NCBI RefSeq assembly: GCF_003722355.1
Contig: NZ_QWDD01000001.1
Location: 1,860,001 to 1,924,000 of the forward strand
Origin: Methylocystis hirsuta
GTDB lineage: Bacteria; Pseudomonadota; Alphaproteobacteria; Rhizobiales; Beijerinckiaceae
Direction of reading: 5' to 3'
Length of the DNA: 64,000 nt
The notes under the pieces are model-generated. The model saw only the letters and a list, made by a program, of their open reading frames with translations, was not told the origin of the DNA and did no database searches. The position numbers and the translations under genes were made by a program. Positions 45,606 through 55,175 of this stretch are shown here, one piece after another. Position 1 is the first letter of the stretch, and each line of letters starts with the position of its first letter.

Positions 45606-47834
45606 TCACTCCGCGGCGCGCGGGGTTCTCTGCGCAGCGGCCGCCAGCGCCGCCCGGCGCGGCAGACGCGCGATCATGCCGATGAGCGCACGGTCGGAGA
45701 GCGCCACCAGCCGCTCGCCGCGGTTCAGCCAATTGACCGCGTCCTCGATCGTCTCGGCGTCGGCGATTTTCGTTTCGGCCAAGGCGCGGTCCGCGGTGAT
45801 CTGCCCCCGCTGCCTCGGGCGTCGCGTCGGCAGCCAGCTTTCGTGCAGCGCGCGCAACTCCGGATCGGCGTGGATGGCCAGCAGACCGTTGACGTCATCT
45901 TCGCCGGCGCGCGCCAGCGCTTTGGAGAGCGCCTTGCCGCGCTTGGCGATCGGCGGCGTCGCCGTTTCTTCGGGAGTCGTCAGCACGCCGGCGCGACGAA
46001 ACATCAGGCCGAGCCAACGTTGACTCGTCGCCCACGAGATAAAAATCGCGAGCACGAGGCCGGCGATCGTCGGCGACATCCAGGCGACGAGCGAGGGCGA
46101 AATCATGAAGCCTGCGACGAGGCTTAAGACGCCCAGCGCCACGTGCCACACGTGGCGGCGGACGATATCGGCAAACGGCACCGAGCCGTCGTCGCGACGC
46201 TGCGGATCCCAGCCGGTATCGAAGCCGAAAACGATGTGCAGCACATGGCCGGTCTGAATCAGCATCATGATCGGCGCCAGCAGGGCGGACAGCACGACTT
46301 CGAAAAGGGTCGAGATCAGCAGCATGATCACGCCGCCCGAGCCTTTGCGCGTTTCCGGCTCAAAGATGGCGACGATCAGGCCCAACATCTTGGGGGCGAG
46401 CAGAATGCCCATCGTCAGTCCGAAGAGTTCGAGCGACCGTTCGGCGTCGAACCGCGGGAAGGTCGGAAAGAGCGCAAATTCGCCGGTAAAATATTCCGGT
46501 CGGAAATAGCTCGCCTGGAAGACGATGACGATGCCGATGAGAAGTTGCAGCAGCCAGAGCGGCGACGTCAGATAGCCAAAGATGCCGGTGAGAAAATGCT
46601 GCCGCGACGCCCAGTGGAAGCCTTTGCCGCTCAACACGCGCGCATGTTGCAGGTTGCCCTGACACCAGCGGCGGTCGCGAATCGACAGGTCGATCAGGGA
46701 AGGCGGGCTTTCTTCATAGGAGCCGCCGAGCGTCGGCGTCATGTAGACCGCGTATCCGGCGCGGCGGATAAGCGCGGCTTCGACGAAGTCATGGCTCAGG
46801 ATATGCCCGCCCCAAGGCGGCCGACCGCGCAGGTCGGGCAGGCCGCAGTATCGGGCGAAGGCCTCCGTGCGGATGATTGCGTTATGCCCCCAGTAATTGC
46901 CGTCGCGGCCCATCCAGGCGGTGAGGCCCATCGCGATGACGGGGCCATAGATGCGCGCGGCGAATTGCTGGACGCGGGCGAAGAGCGTGTTGCGGTTGAT
47001 GATCAGCGGAAGGGTCTGGATGATGCCGCTGTCGGGGTCGGCCTCCATTGCGGCGGCGAGCTGCACGATGGTCGGCCCGCTCATCAGGCTGTCGGCGTCG
47101 AGCACCACCATGTGCTTATAGGCGCCGCCCCAGCGCGAGACGAAATCTTCAATATTGCCCGCCTTGCGTCCGGTGTTCTTTTCACGCCGGCGGTAGAAGA
47201 TTCGCGCCTGTGGGCCCAGCCGGCGGCGAATGCCGATGAAGGCGCGCTCTTCGGCGACCCAGATGTCGGGATTGGTGGTGTCGGAGAGGAAGAACCAATC
47301 GAAATGCGCGCCAAGGCCGGTCGCTTGCACGTCTTCGTAGATCGTCTGCAAGGCTGCGAAGACCCGGCTCGGCGCCTCATTGTAGATCGGCATCACGACG
47401 GCGGTGGTCTCGGCGAGCCCCGTCGGCAGCGCCGGGCGCCGGCGCCGGCGCATCAGCAGGGCGAAGCCAACGACGCAGCTCGTGAAGGACAGCGCGATCC
47501 AGGAGAAGTTCAGCACGAACAACCCCAGCAGCGCCCACTTCAATGTCGTCACCCCGCCGACGTCGACGACCTTATACATCTCGTGAGCGCCATAGGCGGT
47601 CAGCGCCAGACCGCCGCCAAAGGTGACGATCCTCGCAAGCCACGGGGTGCGCCACAGCCAGGGCGCCTCGGTTTTGCGCCGCTGCCGCTTGTCGAATTTG
47701 AAAAGGTTTTGGGCCGGCATCGACAGCCGGCTCTCGATCGGAGTCGGCGGGGCGGCGGCGGGATCGGAGCTGGCGGTCCGCCATTCCATTGCCCGCGGCG
47801 GATCGTCTGAAGGAGCGAGGGTCACGACGTCCAT
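45606..47834 (-). CDS. opgH: Periplasmic glucan glucosyltransferase OpgH/MdoH
   Basis: 742 residues from ATG 47834 (MDVVTLAPSDD); the open frame upstream only shadows opgG. Membrane GT2 that polymerises osmoregulated periplasmic glucans from UDP-glucose. GT2 motifs: MPIYNEAP, VVLDADSLM (DxD) and RDRRWCQGN (Q/RxxRW). Several membrane spans flank the catalytic domain, with C-terminal ones from LGVLSLVAGFMI on. The start overlaps the opgG stop by 13 bp, so opgG-opgH is one unit. Confidence 0.9.
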   Translation of the reverse strand: MDVVTLAPSDDPPRAMEWRTASSDPAAAPPTPIESRLSMPAQNLFKFDKRQRRKTEAPWLWRTPWLARIVTFGGGLALTAYGAHEMYKVVDVGGVTTLKWALLGLFVLNFSWIALSFTSCVVGFALLMRRRRRPALPTGLAETTAVVMPIYNEAPSRVFAALQTIYEDVQATGLGAHFDWFFLSDTTNPDIWVAEERAFIGIRRRLGPQARIFYRRREKNTGRKAGNIEDFVSRWGGAYKHMVVLDADSLMSGPTIVQLAAAMEADPDSGIIQTLPLIINRNTLFARVQQFAARIYGPVIAMGLTAWMGRDGNYWGHNAIIRTEAFARYCGLPDLRGRPPWGGHILSHDFVEAALIRRAGYAVYMTPTLGGSYEESPPSLIDLSIRDRRWCQGNLQHARVLSGKGFHWASRQHFLTGIFGYLTSPLWLLQLLIGIVIVFQASYFRPEYFTGEFALFPTFPRFDAERSLELFGLTMGILLAPKMLGLIVAIFEPETRKGSGGVIMLLISTLFEVVLSALLAPIMMLIQTGHVLHIVFGFDTGWDPQRRDDGSVPFADIVRRHVWHVALGVLSLVAGFMISPSLVAWMSPTIAGLVLAIFISWATSQRWLGLMFRRAGVLTTPEETATPPIAKRGKALSKALARAGEDDVNGLLAIHADPELRALHESWLPTRRPRQRGQITADRALAETKIADAETIEDAVNWLNRGERLVALSDRALIGMIARLPRRAALAAAAQRTPRAAE

Positions 47835-49366
47835 CGATAAAGCCAGGTCTCGCTGATCGGTCGCTCGTCGGACTGCAAAACGAGTCGAAGCTCGCAGTAG
47901 TTCTCGCCGGCAGGGTCTACATCGAAGGCGACGCGGCACGACTTTGCCGACGGATTTAAATAGGTGCGAATATTCGTCGCCAATCCCGGAGAGGTCGTCA
48001 ACGCTGCTTTCAGCTGCGTTGTGCGTTGAGGGTCCGCCAACACGTCGCCGGAAAAGGCGACAATAAAACGGCGGAGCTTGCCGCCCGGCGCACGGCCCGA
48101 GCGCGCGCGCATGGCGATCGCCAGCGGCGGCCGCGTCGGCGGCTCCCAGCACCAGAACTGCCGATAGGCGAAAGACGTCTCCTTGCCGGCGACGAGAGCG
48201 GTCTTGGGCCGCCAATAGGCGACGATATTGGCGTTGATTTCGGATTCCGAGGGAATCTCGACGAGCTGCAGGGCGCCTTCGCCCCATTCGCCGAGCGGTT
48301 CGACCCACAGCGAGGGACGGCGCTCCCAATGCTGCTGGTCGTCCTCATAGTCGTCGATGTCGCGCTGCCGGATCAGCGAGCCAAAGCCCTGCGGATTGTC
48401 GTCGACAAAGGAGGAGAACTGCAGACTTTCGCGGTTCGACACGGGTCGCCAGAGCCATTCGCCCTGGCCGCTGAGCATCTGAATGCCGTTGATGTCGGCG
48501 ACCATCGGCCGCCAATCGTCGAGCCTGGGGCGGTCGAGCGGCGTAAACAGCGAAGCCCCGGCAAAGCCGGCGATTCCCAAATGATCGACCGCCGTCCGCG
48601 GATAAAGCGTCAACTCCGTGTCGATGAGCGTCGCTTCGCCGGGCCGCAGCGTGAAGCGATAGACGCCGGCGACGCTGGGCGAATCGAGCAGAGCATGGAT
48701 GACGAGCGCGTTGTCGCCGAGCGCGGGCTTCTCGATCCAGAAACTGCGGAAGGCGGGGAATTCCTCGCCGCGCGGATCGGCTGTTCGAATGGAGAGGCCG
48801 CGCGCCGTGACGCCCAGATTCTGCCCGCGCGCGACGGCTCGATAGAAACTCGCCCCCTGGAATATGGCGAGTTCCGCTTCGGCGCCGCCATTTTGGGCGT
48901 GAAGCACCCGAAAGCCCGAAAAGCTGAGGTCGGGAAGCGTCTCCGGGACGTTGAGCGCGCCATAGTCGAAGCGGCTCGCCTCATAAGGCAGTCGCGCGGC
49001 GGCGGCGTTCTCCACGACGTAGATATCCACAGCAGCCGCAAAAATATGGCCGCGGTGAAGCGGCTCGATGCTGAAACCCGTGTTGTCGTGACGCCAAATC
49101 GCCGCGTCGGGCTTCGTCTTGATCCCGACGAATTGTTCGTAGGAGAGATTAGCGAAAGGTTCGGGCAGGTCGGTTCGCGGCGGCGTATACGGCTTTGCGG
49201 CCAGCGCGCGGGCAAGTTCGACCACCATGTCGCGCGAGAATGGCGCAGACTTTTGAACAGTCGGGGGGGCGACTTGACTGGCGGTCCCCGCGCTTGACGG
49301 CGGCGAAACGAATCCCGCCGCGATTGCGCCCAAGCCCGCTTTCAAAACATCTCGACGTTCAAACAT
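47822..49366 (-). CDS. opgG: Periplasmic glucan biosynthesis protein OpgG/OpgD
   Basis: 514 residues. N-terminus FERRDVLKAGLGAIAAGF is a twin-arginine signal, which points to the OpgD branch rather than the Sec-exported E. coli OpgG. The mature part shows the family's FANLSYEQFVGIKTKPDAAIW, FGSLIRQRDIDDYEDDQQH and RPSLWVEP segments. It modifies or assembles the glucan backbone in the periplasm, with OpgH. Confidence 0.88.
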   Translation of the reverse strand: MFERRDVLKAGLGAIAAGFVSPPSSAGTASQVAPPTVQKSAPFSRDMVVELARALAAKPYTPPRTDLPEPFANLSYEQFVGIKTKPDAAIWRHDNTGFSIEPLHRGHIFAAAVDIYVVENAAAARLPYEASRFDYGALNVPETLPDLSFSGFRVLHAQNGGAEAELAIFQGASFYRAVARGQNLGVTARGLSIRTADPRGEEFPAFRSFWIEKPALGDNALVIHALLDSPSVAGVYRFTLRPGEATLIDTELTLYPRTAVDHLGIAGFAGASLFTPLDRPRLDDWRPMVADINGIQMLSGQGEWLWRPVSNRESLQFSSFVDDNPQGFGSLIRQRDIDDYEDDQQHWERRPSLWVEPLGEWGEGALQLVEIPSESEINANIVAYWRPKTALVAGKETSFAYRQFWCWEPPTRPPLAIAMRARSGRAPGGKLRRFIVAFSGDVLADPQRTTQLKAALTTSPGLATNIRTYLNPSAKSCRVAFDVDPAGENYCELRLVLQSDERPISETWLYRWTS

Positions 49367-49614
49367 GAGCTACCGAAGGAGGCCGATCCGCGCGGTCCAT
49401 GAACGGGTGATTGAGCCTTTTTGCGGCGCTGGGCTGGCGACAGCCCCTCTATACAAGAAAGCTAAGGAGACAAAATGGTTTTCTTGGCGGTTTTTGCGGG
49501 CTGCGCGCGAAAGCCGCGGCGGCTTGCGCTCCGCCGCTCGAATCTGCCAGAACCGCGGCCTGAGCGGCGTCGCGACGCCGGCTCCTTACGCCAACGTCTA
49601 GCCTTGGGCGCCAG

Positions 49615-50976
49615 ATGCCGAAATCCAGAAGCGCGCTCGCGATCGTCCTTGCCGCCGGCGAAGGCACGCGGATGAAATCCGACCGGCCGAAGGCGCTGCA
49701 CGAGGTCGCCGGCCGCTCCATGCTCGCCAATGTGCTGTCGAGCGCCGTGACGGCGGGCGTCGGCCGCGTCGCCGTGATCGTCGGCCCTGGACGCGATGAC
49801 GTCGGCGCTGAAGCGCGCCGCTCGATCGCTGACGCAGACATCTTCGTGCAGAGCGAAAGGCTCGGCACGGCGCACGCCGTTCTCGCCGCGCGCGCCGCCA
49901 TCGCGGAAGGATGCGACGACCTGCTGGTGCTCTTCGCCGACACGCCGCTGGTGACGGCGCCGACGATCGGCGCCTTGCGCGCCGCCCTTGCCGGGGGCGC
50001 CGCCGTCGCCGTTCTTGGCTTTTGGGCTGCGAACCCCTTCGGCTACGGACGGCTGCTGCGCGACGACGCGGGGCGTCTTGTCGCCATCCGCGAGGAAAAA
50101 GACGCCACCGATGAAGAACGCGCGGTCACGCTCTGCAACGGCGGTCTGATGGCGATCGACGGGGTAGAGGCGCTGCGCCTGCTGGAAAAGATCGACAACA
50201 AAAACGCCAAGGGCGAGTTCTATCTTACTGACGTGGTCGAGTTCGCGCGCGCCGCCGGGCGCGAAACAAGAGTCGTCATCGCCGACGAAACCGAAGTTCT
50301 CGGCGTCAACGACCGTATCCAGCTCGCGCAGGCTGAGGCCCTCGCCCAGACGCGTCTTCGCCGCGCCGCCATGGCGGGAGGCGCGACGATGATCGCGCCG
50401 GAGACTGTTTTTCTCTCCGCCGACACCGTGATCGGCCGCGACGTGACGATCGAGCCGCATGTCGTCATTGGACCGGGCGTTGAAATCGCCGACGGCGCGG
50501 TGATCCACGCCTTCTCGCATCTTGAAGGCGCGCGCGTCGGCGAACGCGCGAGCGTTGGTCCCTTCGCGCGACTGCGTCCGGGCGCGGCGCTCGCCGAGAA
50601 AGCCAAGGTCGGGAATTTCGTTGAGATCAAGAACGCCAATGTCGCGCCAGGCGCCAAGGTCAATCACCTGTCCTACATCGGCGACGCCGACATCGGCGCC
50701 AACGCCAATATCGGCGCAGGAACCATTACCTGCAATTACGACGGCTTCCTCAAATATCGCACGACGATCGGCGAAAACGCCTTCATCGGCTCAAACTCGT
50801 CGCTTGTCGCGCCGGTGACGATCGGGCAGGGCGCCTATGTCGGCTCCGGCTCCGTCATCACCAAGGATGTCGCGCCCGACGCGCTCGCGGTGGCGCGCGG
50901 CCGGCAGATGGAAAAGGCGGGCTGGGCGGTCTCGTTTCGCATGGCGCAGGCGGCGAAAAAGGCGAAGGTGGAATAG
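49615..50976 (+). CDS. glmU: Bifunctional UDP-GlcNAc pyrophosphorylase / GlcN-1-P acetyltransferase
   Basis: 453 residues. N-terminal uridylyltransferase: [22 protein letters not shown]-terminal left-handed beta-helix acetyltransferase with hexapeptide repeats ([58 protein letters not shown]). Makes UDP-GlcNAc for peptidoglycan and lipopolysaccharide. Near glmS, with a toxin-antitoxin pair between. 248 bp upstream (49367-49614) contain no gene I would support. Confidence 0.95.
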   Translation: MPKSRSALAIVLAAGEGTRMKSDRPKALHEVAGRSMLANVLSSAVTAGVGRVAVIVGPGRDDVGAEARRSIADADIFVQSERLGTAHAVLAARAAIAEGCDDLLVLFADTPLVTAPTIGALRAALAGGAAVAVLGFWAANPFGYGRLLRDDAGRLVAIREEKDATDEERAVTLCNGGLMAIDGVEALRLLEKIDNKNAKGEFYLTDVVEFARAAGRETRVVIADETEVLGVNDRIQLAQAEALAQTRLRRAAMAGGATMIAPETVFLSADTVIGRDVTIEPHVVIGPGVEIADGAVIHAFSHLEGARVGERASVGPFARLRPGAALAEKAKVGNFVEIKNANVAPGAKVNHLSYIGDADIGANANIGAGTITCNYDGFLKYRTTIGENAFIGSNSSLVAPVTIGQGAYVGSGSVITKDVAPDALAVARGRQMEKAGWAVSFRMAQAAKKAKVE

Positions 50977-51014
50977 GCCGGACTTTCTTTCACGCTCATG
51001 CTAAATTGCGCACG

Positions 51015-51287
51015 ATGATTATGCTTTCCCGAGAGACCGAGGTCCTGGCTGAGCGCCTCGCGGCCGCCCGGCGGGTCTCGGTCGATGAGGCCATCCGTCA
51101 GGCGCTGGAAGCGTCCGCGCGGGCGGCGGGCGTGTCGCCGGCGCAGCAATCCGCGCGCGCTCTGAGCGACGCCGAAATTGCCGCGAAAAAAGCTCGCATC
51201 GACCAACTCGTCGCGGAAATTGCCGCCTTGCCGATCCTCGATCCGCGTTCTCCGCAGGAAATCATGGACGACATCAACGAGCTATGA
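51015..51287 (+). CDS. vapB: VapB-type antitoxin
   Basis: 90 residues from ATG 51015 (an in-frame TTG at 51006 is the alternative). The N-terminal half has the ribbon-helix-like Rv0623/VapB pattern LSRETEVLAERLAAARRVSVDEAIRQALE; the C-terminal half is acidic and Ala-rich, as expected for toxin binding (LDPRSPQEIMDDINEL). It overlaps vapC by 4 bp (ATGA at 51284-51287). Likely also represses its own promoter. Confidence 0.82.
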   Translation: MIMLSRETEVLAERLAAARRVSVDEAIRQALEASARAAGVSPAQQSARALSDAEIAAKKARIDQLVAEIAALPILDPRSPQEIMDDINEL

Positions 51288-51679
51288 TCGTCATCGATAG
51301 CTCGGCATTGATTGCCATCGTCCTGAACGAGCCGGAAAGGGAGGCGTTCGAGGGCATCGTCATCGTCGAGCGTGGCGTGATGTCGGCCGTCAATGTGCAT
51401 GAGTCCGCATGCGTTTTGCGCGCGCGCCTCGGTGAGGACGGCGTTGGGCTCATGTGGCGGCTTATGGCGGAATTCGAGATTGAGATCGCGCCCTTCGACG
51501 CGGCGCAGGCGCGCGCGGCGATCGCCGCCTATGGACGCTACGGCAAGGGCGTCGATCCCAAGGCGCGCCTCAATCTCGCCGATTGCGCCTCCTATGCGCT
51601 CGCCAAGACCCTCGATTGGCCGCTGCTTTTCAAAGGCGCCGACTTTTCGGCGACCGACGTGCGCGCCTGTCGTTTATGA
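51284..51679 (+). CDS. vapC: VapC-type PIN-domain ribonuclease toxin
   Basis: 131 residues. PIN domain with the acidic centre: Asp in MIVIDSSALIA, Glu in NVHESACVL and Asp in LNLADCASYALAK. Cleaves RNA when free of the antitoxin. Overlap with vapB gives translational coupling. The pair is inserted between glmU and glmS; composition is like the surroundings, so an ancient or well-ameliorated acquisition. Confidence 0.87.
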   Translation: MIVIDSSALIAIVLNEPEREAFEGIVIVERGVMSAVNVHESACVLRARLGEDGVGLMWRLMAEFEIEIAPFDAAQARAAIAAYGRYGKGVDPKARLNLADCASYALAKTLDWPLLFKGADFSATDVRACRL

Positions 51680-51791
51680 AGCTTGCGGCGAGGCCGAGGC
51701 GAGCGGAAGCCTCCCTCAACCCTGATTCGCGTCTTTACTCGCGCCCATTCGCTTTGGCGGCGCTCTTGCTATTATGCTTTTGGAGGTCGTC

Positions 51792-53621
51792 ATGTGCGGC
51801 ATTGTGGGAATCATCGGAACGGCTCCGGTCGCCGGGAAAATCGTCGAGTCGCTTAAGCGTCTCGAATATCGGGGCTATGATTCCGCCGGGATCGCCACTC
51901 TGGAAAACGGGCGGCTCACCCGTGTGCGGGCGAGCGGCAAGCTGAAGAATCTCGAAGAAAAGCTCGCGACCACGCCGCTCTCCGGCGCCATCGGCATCGG
52001 CCATACGCGCTGGGCGACCCATGGCCGCCCCACCGAGAACAACGCCCATCCGCACGCCAACGACCGCGTCGCGGTGGTTCATAATGGCATCATCGAAAAT
52101 TTCCGCGAGCTGCGCGCCGAGCTGACGGCGAAAGGCCATGTCTTTTCGAGCGAGACCGACTCCGAGGCCGTCGCGCATCTTGTCGCCGACGCGCTGCGCA
52201 CTGGCGCGACGCCGGAAAAAGCTGTCGCGGCGGCGTTGAAGCGCCTGAAGGGCGCCTTTGCGCTCGTCTTTCTTTTTGAGGGCGAAAACGATCTTCTGAT
52301 CGGCGCGCGGCGCGGTTCGCCGCTCGCCGTCGGCCGGAGCGACGAGGGCGCCTATCTCGGCTCCGACGCTCTCGCGCTCGCGCCATTCGCGACGTCCATC
52401 GCCTATCTCGATGAGGGCGATTGGGTGACGCTGACGCGCGAAGGCGCGCGCTTCCATGACGCGAGCGACGCTCTCGTCGAGCGGCGCTTTCAACCGCTGA
52501 CGGCCGGATCCTTCCTGGTCGACAAGGGCAACTATCGCCATTTCATGGCCAAGGAAATCCACGAGCAGCCGGAGGTCGTCGGCCGCACGCTCGCGCATTA
52601 TCTCGATCTCGCCGAGGGCGTCGTGCGTCTGCCGTTCGAACTCACATTCGATCCGCGGACGCTGTCGCGCGTGACCATTTCGGCGTGCGGCACGGCCTAT
52701 TACGCCGGCCTCGTGGCGCGCTACTGGCTGGAGCGCTTCGCGGGCCTTTCGGTCGAAATCGACATCGCTTCCGAATTTCGCTACCGCGAGGCGCCGCTGC
52801 CCGAGAATGGCTTGACGATTCTGGTCTCGCAGTCCGGCGAAACCGCCGATACGCTCGCCGCGCTGCGCTACGCCCGCGAACAGGGCCAGCACATCCTCTC
52901 GATCGTCAACGTCGAAACCTCGACGATCGCGCGCGAGAGCGACACGGTGGCGCAGACATTGGCGGGACCCGAGATCGGCGTCGCCTCGACCAAGGCCTTC
53001 ACCTGTCAGCTCGCGGTTTTCGCCTGTCTAGCATTGGCGCTGGGCCGCGCGCGCGGCGTGCTAGGCAAGGAGCGCGAACGCGAACTGGTCGCCGAGCTCG
53101 TCGCCGCGCCGGGGCAGATGGCGCAGGCGCTCGCGCATGAGGCGCAGATCGAACCCGTTGCGCGTGACGTCGCGCGGGCCTCAAGCGTTCTCTATCTCGG
53201 TCGTGGACCGGCCTTTCCTCTGGCGCTGGAAGGCGCGCTGAAGCTCAAGGAGCTCTCCTATATCCACGCGGAGGGCTACGCGGCGGGAGAACTGAAACAT
53301 GGGCCGATCGCGCTCATCGACTTCGCCATGCCGGTGATTGTGCTCGCGCCCCCGGACGCGAGCCTAGAAAAAACTGTCTCAAATCTCCAGGAAGTCGCCG
53401 CGCGCGGCGGCCACCTCATTCTCATCGGTTCGCCGTGCGCCCGGGACGCCGCGGCCGCCGAACTCGCCGGTTTCATCGAAATGCCGGAGAGCGTCGCGGG
53501 CCCGTTTGCGGTCATCGTCTACGCCGTTCCGGCGCAGCTCCTCGCCTATCACGTCGCGACCTTCATGGGCAAAGACGTGGATCAGCCGCGCAATCTCGCC
53601 AAGAGCGTGACGGTGGAATAG
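51792..53621 (+). CDS. glmS: Glutamine-fructose-6-phosphate aminotransferase
   Basis: 609 residues from ATG 51792, chosen so that Cys2 becomes the N-terminal nucleophile after Met removal (MCGIVGIIG). Glutaminase domain ~1-240 (HTRWATHGRPTENNAHPH), then two SIS sugar-isomerase domains (ISACGTAYYAG; VSQSGETADTLAALR; LGRGPAFPLALEGALKLKELSYIHAEGYAAGELKHGPIAL) and the C-terminal DQPRNLAKSVTVE. Makes glucosamine-6-phosphate, feeding GlmU. No glmS ribozyme is expected or seen. Confidence 0.95.
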   Translation: MCGIVGIIGTAPVAGKIVESLKRLEYRGYDSAGIATLENGRLTRVRASGKLKNLEEKLATTPLSGAIGIGHTRWATHGRPTENNAHPHANDRVAVVHNGIIENFRELRAELTAKGHVFSSETDSEAVAHLVADALRTGATPEKAVAAALKRLKGAFALVFLFEGENDLLIGARRGSPLAVGRSDEGAYLGSDALALAPFATSIAYLDEGDWVTLTREGARFHDASDALVERRFQPLTAGSFLVDKGNYRHFMAKEIHEQPEVVGRTLAHYLDLAEGVVRLPFELTFDPRTLSRVTISACGTAYYAGLVARYWLERFAGLSVEIDIASEFRYREAPLPENGLTILVSQSGETADTLAALRYAREQGQHILSIVNVETSTIARESDTVAQTLAGPEIGVASTKAFTCQLAVFACLALALGRARGVLGKERERELVAELVAAPGQMAQALAHEAQIEPVARDVARASSVLYLGRGPAFPLALEGALKLKELSYIHAEGYAAGELKHGPIALIDFAMPVIVLAPPDASLEKTVSNLQEVAARGGHLILIGSPCARDAAAAELAGFIEMPESVAGPFAVIVYAVPAQLLAYHVATFMGKDVDQPRNLAKSVTVE

Positions 53622-53625
53622 GGGT

Positions 53626-55125
53626 CTAGCCCCTCTTGATGATCTCGACAGCATTCTGCGCCTCGACGATGGCGCTCTCGACCGCCGGCATGCCTTGACC
53701 GTCCGAATGGGCGAGCAGGACGTTGCCGAAGCGTTTTGGCAAGGCGCGCATCGTGGCGACGATCCCCGGCGCGGCGATGAGGTGATGGTGGCCCCAGCGC
53801 GTCAGCCGCACCTCGGCGAGCCGCGCCTTGCCGAACGCCTCCGGCATGAAACGTCGCAGCTCTTCGACGATCGGAGCGGCGAAGGCGGCGCGTTCGCCCG
53901 CGAGCAGGCGGGCGCGACCCGCGCGAGGGTCTCGAAACGGCGCATAGACGGTCAGGACGCTGTGATCCTTGGGGCGCTCGGCGGCAGGTAGCGCTGCGGT
54001 CGCGCTGATCGCGTCGCTGAAGCTCTGGGCGCCCAGGGCCCAGCTGTCATAGGGCAGTTCCGCCGGCGGTCCCTCGAAACAGCAGTTGGCGACGAGATAG
54101 CTGCCCTGCCGCAACCGGGTCGTTTGCGACGTCGCGGCGGGATCGACGCCGCGCAGAATGCGGCCTGCAAAAAAATAGGGAGCGGCGACCACCGCCCAGC
54201 GCGCCTCGAGGCAGCGGGGCGCTTCTGGATGCCGCGCGTCGAACCAGCCCACGCGGGCGTAGCCGCCTTCCGCCGGCTCGATCGCGTAAACCGCGGCGTC
54301 CGTGACGATGCGTCCCTCGCCGGCGCGTGATAGGCGCGCCGCCAAGGCGCGGGCGATCGCCGCGTTGCCTCCCGGGAAGGCGTAGATCGGCGCGTTGATC
54401 TCCGAAAGAAAATTGACGCCCGCATAGGCGGATATTTCGGCCGTGGGCGCGCCGAGCGCCGAGAGGCTGTAGGCGTCAAGCAGGCCGAAGAGTTCGGCGT
54501 CGATATGCTCGCGCCGCAAGAATTCGTGCAGGGAGAGCTGGTCCAGCGCAAGCGCCGGCGCCGACGCGTCCCCGATCGGAATCTTGGGAAAGTCCGGGCT
54601 CTCGCCGAGGCGGCGCAAGAGCGCCTTTAGCCGCTCATAGCCGCCGCGCCATTCATCTTCCCTTGGATCCCCCGCGCCGGCCGCCCCGGAAAGCGCTCTG
54701 TCGACCGGTTCGCTGACAGGGTGCGGCGAGAGGCCCAGCGTCTCGTAAAGCGCCATGAAACGATGAGATATGTCAACGATATAGGCTGATCCGAGCGCAT
54801 AATCGACATCGCGCCAACGCTCGGATTTGGCGACGCCGCCAGGATCCGACTCGCGCTCAAGGACGAGCACGTCGCGATCCCGTAGCAGCGCCGCGACGGC
54901 GAGGCCGGCCAGACCGCCGCCGATGACGACGACGTCGACGCGCCGCTCGGGGGCCGAAAGCGGAGCGCGCCAAAGCCCGTCGCGGATCGCGTGCATGGGC
55001 GCGAAACTGTCGCCCGTCCATTCGCCCAGCTGATAGGGCGGCTCTGGCGCCGCTTCGGCGCTCGGCAGGATCAACTGAGTCGCGAGAGCGCCCAGTCCTG
55101 CGATCGTCGCGCGACGCGTCACCAT
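53626..55125 (-). CDS. FAD-dependent amine oxidase-like protein, exported
   Basis: 499 residues from ATG 55125 (MVTRRATIAGLGALATQLIL, a Tat-like signal); upstream open frame is not conserved. FAD-binding Rossmann motif VVVIGGGLAGLAVAALL with GGVAKSERW, then a substrate domain, and the C-terminal LAHSDGQGMPAVESAIVEAQNA. Resembles the NAD(P)-binding/amine-oxidase superfamily. The substrate is not recognisable. It is convergent with glmS (4 bp between stops) and divergent from the ABC exporter. Confidence 0.78.
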   Translation of the reverse strand: MVTRRATIAGLGALATQLILPSAEAAPEPPYQLGEWTGDSFAPMHAIRDGLWRAPLSAPERRVDVVVIGGGLAGLAVAALLRDRDVLVLERESDPGGVAKSERWRDVDYALGSAYIVDISHRFMALYETLGLSPHPVSEPVDRALSGAAGAGDPREDEWRGGYERLKALLRRLGESPDFPKIPIGDASAPALALDQLSLHEFLRREHIDAELFGLLDAYSLSALGAPTAEISAYAGVNFLSEINAPIYAFPGGNAAIARALAARLSRAGEGRIVTDAAVYAIEPAEGGYARVGWFDARHPEAPRCLEARWAVVAAPYFFAGRILRGVDPAATSQTTRLRQGSYLVANCCFEGPPAELPYDSWALGAQSFSDAISATAALPAAERPKDHSVLTVYAPFRDPRAGRARLLAGERAAFAAPIVEELRRFMPEAFGKARLAEVRLTRWGHHHLIAAPGIVATMRALPKRFGNVLLAHSDGQGMPAVESAIVEAQNAVEIIKRG

Positions 55126-55175
55126 GGCCGCTTCCCAAGACAATAAACTCGATACTGCATGCCGTTCCACTGAGG

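Noticed and set aside
46143..47810. 555-residue open frame antisense to opgH
   Set aside because: Shadow of the opgH glucosyltransferase on the other strand; composition is that of codon mirror images.
47835..48329. Long N-terminal extension of opgH
   Set aside because: Extension is the opgG gene read in another frame; opgG is the known protein there.
49475..49675. 66-residue ORF before glmU with a good AAGGAG ribosome site
   Set aside because: The protein is Arg/Pro-rich and low in complexity, and it overlaps the glmU start by 60 bp. A leader peptide is not excluded, but there is no further support.
51680..51791. glmS ribozyme before glmS
   Set aside because: No glmS ribozyme core could be seen, and none is expected in this group.
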